Shown here piece after piece: positions 21,197-23,812 of a DNA stretch of 23,812 bases (its first letter is position 1; the number at the start of each line of letters is the position of its first letter). Below the pieces are notes generated by a model that made no database searches, had not been told where the DNA came from, and saw only the letters and a list, made by a program, of their open reading frames with translations. The stretch lies in contig JAVXHR010000028.1 in the NCBI GenBank assembly GCA_036656795.1, positions 1 through 23,812 of the forward strand, given 5' to 3'. This stretch comes from CAUPWF01 sp036656795 (lineage in GTDB: Bacteria > Bacillota > Clostridia > Lachnospirales > Lachnospiraceae). A program made the translations under genes and the position numbers.

Positions 21197-23401
21197 ATGA
21201 TGGAAGTACAAAATGAGAAACAAAGTATCCTCTTGTCAATAGGTATTATTGTAAAAGATGGTGCAGGTACGTTAAGACAATGTTTGGATTCTTTAGAACC
21301 AATTCGAAAAGCGATTGCATGTCAGTTGATTATCACGGATACCGGATCGGTAGATCAAACCATTGAAATTGCTAGGGAGTATACACAAGAAGTATATTCG
21401 TTTCCATGGTGTAATGATTTTGCGGCGGCTAGAAATGTGGGACTTGAGAAGGCTCGTGGAGCATGGTTTATGTATATCGATGCCGATGAGTGGTTTGCAG
21501 ATGCCAATGGGATTATAGACTTTTTTGAAAATGGAATGTATCGCTCATATGATGTAGCGATTTATCCGGTTAGAAGTTATGTGAATCGTAAACAATCGGA
21601 GAAATATATAGAAAATCTACCATTTCGTCTATTTAAGATGCGCAAGGATATCATGTTTTCGGGAAAAATACATGAAAGCATTAATAGTGGAAATAATCTT
21701 TTTGTAATACAAGATGCGTATGCATATCATACGGGTTATGAGTTAAATAATGGCTCTGACTTTCTAGAAAAAAAATCTAAGCGGAATATAATGTTGTTAA
21801 AGGAAGCTGTGAAAGAGGAACCGGATGATCTACGATTATGTTGGCATCTGGCACAGGAATATCCAATTTATCTTAAAACGGAGGAACATGCATATTATAT
21901 TCATAAAGGATTTCAATTATTGTCACAAAATAAAAATTCGTTTTATTGTGCAGCCGTTGTGAGAGATGAGGCGATTTGTTTATATTTGGAAGGGAAAAAA
22001 GAAGCAGCAGCAAAGGTAATTCAAACATATTTTGAATTACATACGAAAGAAGTTAGTATGCAATTAGATATGGCATTTCAAATGATGATTATCTGTATAG
22101 ATCAAGAAAATTACCAAGAGGCATTGTCTTGGATAGATACATATCATAGTTTATATGAATCTGTTAGAAAAGGTGTGGTAAGTCCGGCGGATATGGCAGC
22201 TAATGTGATGACCGGGAGCGAGAGCCATTTCCAAAAATCTATATTGATGAAAGCATTGTGTGTATATAAGCAGGCACATGTTGAAGAAGCTTGTGAACTT
22301 GTAAAACAGATGAATATTCAGATAATTGAAAGTGATATGTTAGAAGAATGTATCGCCGTTGTGGTTGAAATTGGTTTGAATGCAAAGGCGTATCACTATC
22401 TGGTGGAATTGCATCAATCAATTGCAACCTATCATACGAAAGAATTAGAAGATAGCTATGAAAACGAACTGGAACAACAGATGTGTGAAAAACAGGAGGA
22501 ACGCCAAGAAATTTGTGAAGTATTTTGTAAGGAAGCATCGGTAAAAGTAATGGAGGACTATGTACAACTTCAGTGGGTGCGTAAGATGCTTGGATCTGGT
22601 GATAAGTCGCTTTTACAAGGTATAAAATCAATGAAAAGTTTAATTCGATGTGGAAAGATACAAGATCCGATTTATGCAGATATCATATATGCAGCCATGT
22701 GGCATGGAGAAAGGGTAGATGATATTATAGAAACAATTGAGGTAGATGATTTTAGCAAATACACACCATCAGTTGGCCATTATATTACTACAATCAAAGG
22801 GGAGATGCTACAGCTGATTGAAAATGCTTGTGTGCCACAACAAGAGCAACAATCATTAAAAATGAAATATTTCTTGCTATGTGCAATGGAACACATATTA
22901 TTGCCGGAGCCTTTAGTAACAGAAAAAGCACAATTTTTTGATGCGTATATAACCTTGGGAATACAATATATTCGTAAGATATATTCCGTAAGCATCCTAA
23001 ATGAAGCACAGATATCCATTCTTCCACGTAGTTATAGATTTTTCTATTATGCAGGACAAGCACTGGAGTTTCGAATTAAAGATTTTAAACAATATGCAGT
23101 TTACATGAAAAAGGCATTGGAACAATCACCATTTTTTTCAGAGCTGGTCCAGAATTCATTAGAAGCTTTTGAGGCACAACTTCATGATGGGGAACAAAAG
23201 TCAACAGTAGCAGAACAAGAATTTGCAATCTATGCAAGAACTGTGAAAGAAAAAATTGCATATCTCATTCAACAAGGCATGCGCTCAGAGGCAACACAAT
23301 TAATTGATGCATATCAAAAGATAAATCCGATAGATACAGATGGCGTTGCAGTATTAAAGAGTTTGTTAGAGAATGAAAATACATTTCAATATAAAAATTA
23401 A
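21197..23401 (+). CDS. Large GT2-family glycosyltransferase with helical C-terminal region
   Basis: 734 residues from ATG 21197; ATG 21200 is equally possible, and the in-frame GTG at 21188 lies within the Shine-Dalgarno AGGTGG (21186-21191). Residues about 10-200 are a GT-A domain: LSIGIIVKDGAGTLRQCLDSL, LIITDTGSVDQT, FAAARNVGLEKARGAWFMYIDADEW with the metal-binding DAD motif, then LPFRLFKMRKDIMFSGKIHES. The remaining 500 residues are predicted helical, TPR-like, with many E/K-rich repeats, as in GT2-TPR enzymes that modify peptides or proteins. Glycosylation of the nearby surface proteins is a reasonable idea but the sequence does not prove it. It has its own short upstream region and is flanked by palindromic copies B and C. 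Confidence 0.85.
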   Translation: MMEVQNEKQSILLSIGIIVKDGAGTLRQCLDSLEPIRKAIACQLIITDTGSVDQTIEIAREYTQEVYSFPWCNDFAAARNVGLEKARGAWFMYIDADEWFADANGIIDFFENGMYRSYDVAIYPVRSYVNRKQSEKYIENLPFRLFKMRKDIMFSGKIHESINSGNNLFVIQDAYAYHTGYELNNGSDFLEKKSKRNIMLLKEAVKEEPDDLRLCWHLAQEYPIYLKTEEHAYYIHKGFQLLSQNKNSFYCAAVVRDEAICLYLEGKKEAAAKVIQTYFELHTKEVSMQLDMAFQMMIICIDQENYQEALSWIDTYHSLYESVRKGVVSPADMAANVMTGSESHFQKSILMKALCVYKQAHVEEACELVKQMNIQIIESDMLEECIAVVVEIGLNAKAYHYLVELHQSIATYHTKELEDSYENELEQQMCEKQEERQEICEVFCKEASVKVMEDYVQLQWVRKMLGSGDKSLLQGIKSMKSLIRCGKIQDPIYADIIYAAMWHGERVDDIIETIEVDDFSKYTPSVGHYITTIKGEMLQLIENACVPQQEQQSLKMKYFLLCAMEHILLPEPLVTEKAQFFDAYITLGIQYIRKIYSVSILNEAQISILPRSYRFFYYAGQALEFRIKDFKQYAVYMKKALEQSPFFSELVQNSLEAFEAQLHDGEQKSTVAEQEFAIYARTVKEKIAYLIQQGMRSEATQLIDAYQKINPIDTDGVAVLKSLLENENTFQYKN

Positions 23402-23493
23402 AATGCAATTGGGGACGGGGTATTTTTGAAAAATACCCCGTCCCCAATTGCGTTTAACCCTGTCCCTTATTCTAAAGTTCTATTTTTTTAGAA
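23401..23493. repeat. GC-rich palindromic repeat, copy C
   Basis: Arms 23401-23427 and 23429-23455 pair with a single T/G mismatch; core GGGGACGGGGTATTTTT. The outer motif AACCCTGTCCC follows, then a small hairpin TTCTAAA/TTTAGAA (23470-23476 with 23487-23493). The first base is the last base of the glycosyltransferase stop codon. Bases 23438-23492 are repeated identically at 23758-23812. Confidence 0.9.
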
Positions 23494-23511
23494 AAGACAA
23501 TCTTAGTATTT

Positions 23512-23616
23512 TCAATCTTCCTGTGTTTCGTTGCGACTTTTTTCGAGATTTTGTGCAAGGCTTCGGTTGATTGCATTTATATTTAATACCGAGTTTGGCA
23601 CATTTGATTTTCCAAT
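23512..23616 (-). CDS. Possible 34-residue peptide with ATT start, unrecognised
   Basis: On the minus strand AGGAGG (23630-23625) is 8 bases before ATT (23616-23614), which opens a frame of 34 codons (GKSNVPNSVLNINAINRSLA...) to a TGA at 23514-23512. A TATAAT (23647-23642) lies just upstream. No ATG, GTG or TTG starts the frame at good spacing, so initiation would need ATT, or the start codon has mutated. I do not recognise the product. It lies between repeat copies C and D and may be a relic of the sequence that carried them. Confidence 0.25.
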   Translation of the reverse strand: MGKSNVPNSVLNINAINRSLAQNLEKSRNETQED

Positions 23617-23702
23617 TGTTATTGCCTCCTATAATAAAAATATTATAACCCTTACCTAACTCTTACAGTTACTATCGACAATATGGGTAGAAGCATGAGC
23701 TG

Positions 23703-23812
23703 CAAGTTGGGGACGGGGTATTGTTGCATTGGGGACGGGGTGTTTTTCAATAACACTCCGTCCCCAATTGCGTTTAACCCTGTCCCTTATTCTAAAGTTC
23801 TATTTTTTTAGA
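23703..23812. repeat. GC-rich palindromic repeat, copy D, cut by window end
   Basis: A partial left arm (GTTGGGGACGGGGTATT, 23706-23722) is followed by a diverged hairpin: ATTGGGGACGGGGTGTT (23728-23744) pairs with 23752-23768 with one G-T pair. Then come the outer motif AACCCTGTCCC and the same tail as copy C. Bases 23758-23812 equal 23438-23492, a 55-bp direct repeat 320 bases apart. The doubled left arm suggests a tandem or nested copy. Confidence 0.85.

Noticed and set aside
21010..23493. Insertion sequence or composite transposon around the glycosyltransferase
   Set aside because: No transposase is encoded and no target-site duplication can be recognised, so only repeats are reported.
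13303..23812. CRISPR-like array from the repeated palindromes
   Set aside because: The copies are kilobases apart, vary in their flanks, have no regular spacers and no cas genes are nearby.

Overview
The base composition (AT-rich), the strong purine-rich Shine-Dalgarno sites, the SigA-type promoters and the gene families (RbsABC-type sugar importer, DeoR regulator, SipW signal peptidase with TasA-like substrates, a single-domain SARP regulator) point to a Gram-positive anaerobe of the Clostridia, most likely Lachnospiraceae-like. This is an inference; there is no rRNA in the window. All confident genes are on the + strand. The window has one assembly gap (100 N at 12164-12263) and starts inside a gene.

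Region 1 (1-13319) is a carbohydrate-uptake and catabolism locus. It holds the end of one dihydroxyacetone-kinase-type DhaK with its DhaL, then a second DhaK-DhaL pair and a PfkB-family sugar-phosphate kinase behind their own promoter. Next comes a strong promoter driving a sugar-binding lipoprotein, an internal terminator, a two-domain ABC ATPase, a permease, a ROK kinase, a class II aldolase and a PfkA-like kinase. A DeoR-type repressor and a Cof-type HAD phosphatase follow from another promoter. After the gap are the last 103 residues of a second, closely related sugar-binding protein and an MBL-fold hydrolase. Together they suggest: import, phosphorylation by ROK, a second phosphorylation by PfkA-like and/or PfkB, aldol cleavage, and DhaKL-type phosphorylation of a short keto-sugar. 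The substrate is not identifiable. Key residues in the intact DhaK (both substrate-site His are Asn) and in the PfkA-like enzyme differ from the classical enzymes, so the sugar may be unusual.

Region 2 (13377-21010) is a cell-surface fibre locus. It contains four proteins with SipW-type signal peptides (TasA/camelysin-like), one SipW-type signal peptidase, one membrane-anchored secreted protein with a KTGD motif, one 906-residue von Willebrand A protein, and a small SARP-type transcription factor. The two promoters that start the structural operons both carry a TGTGAC direct repeat with an 11-bp period, ending at the same distance from the -10 box. That is the geometry known for SARP activators, so the locus appears to be a SARP-controlled SipW/TasA surface system.

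Region 3 (21010-23812) has a large GT2 glycosyltransferase flanked on both sides by copies of a GC-rich palindromic repeat (core GGGGACGGGGTATTTTT). Four copies occur in the window, three of them touching or containing the stop codon of the upstream gene, and the window ends inside the fourth. No transposase is present.
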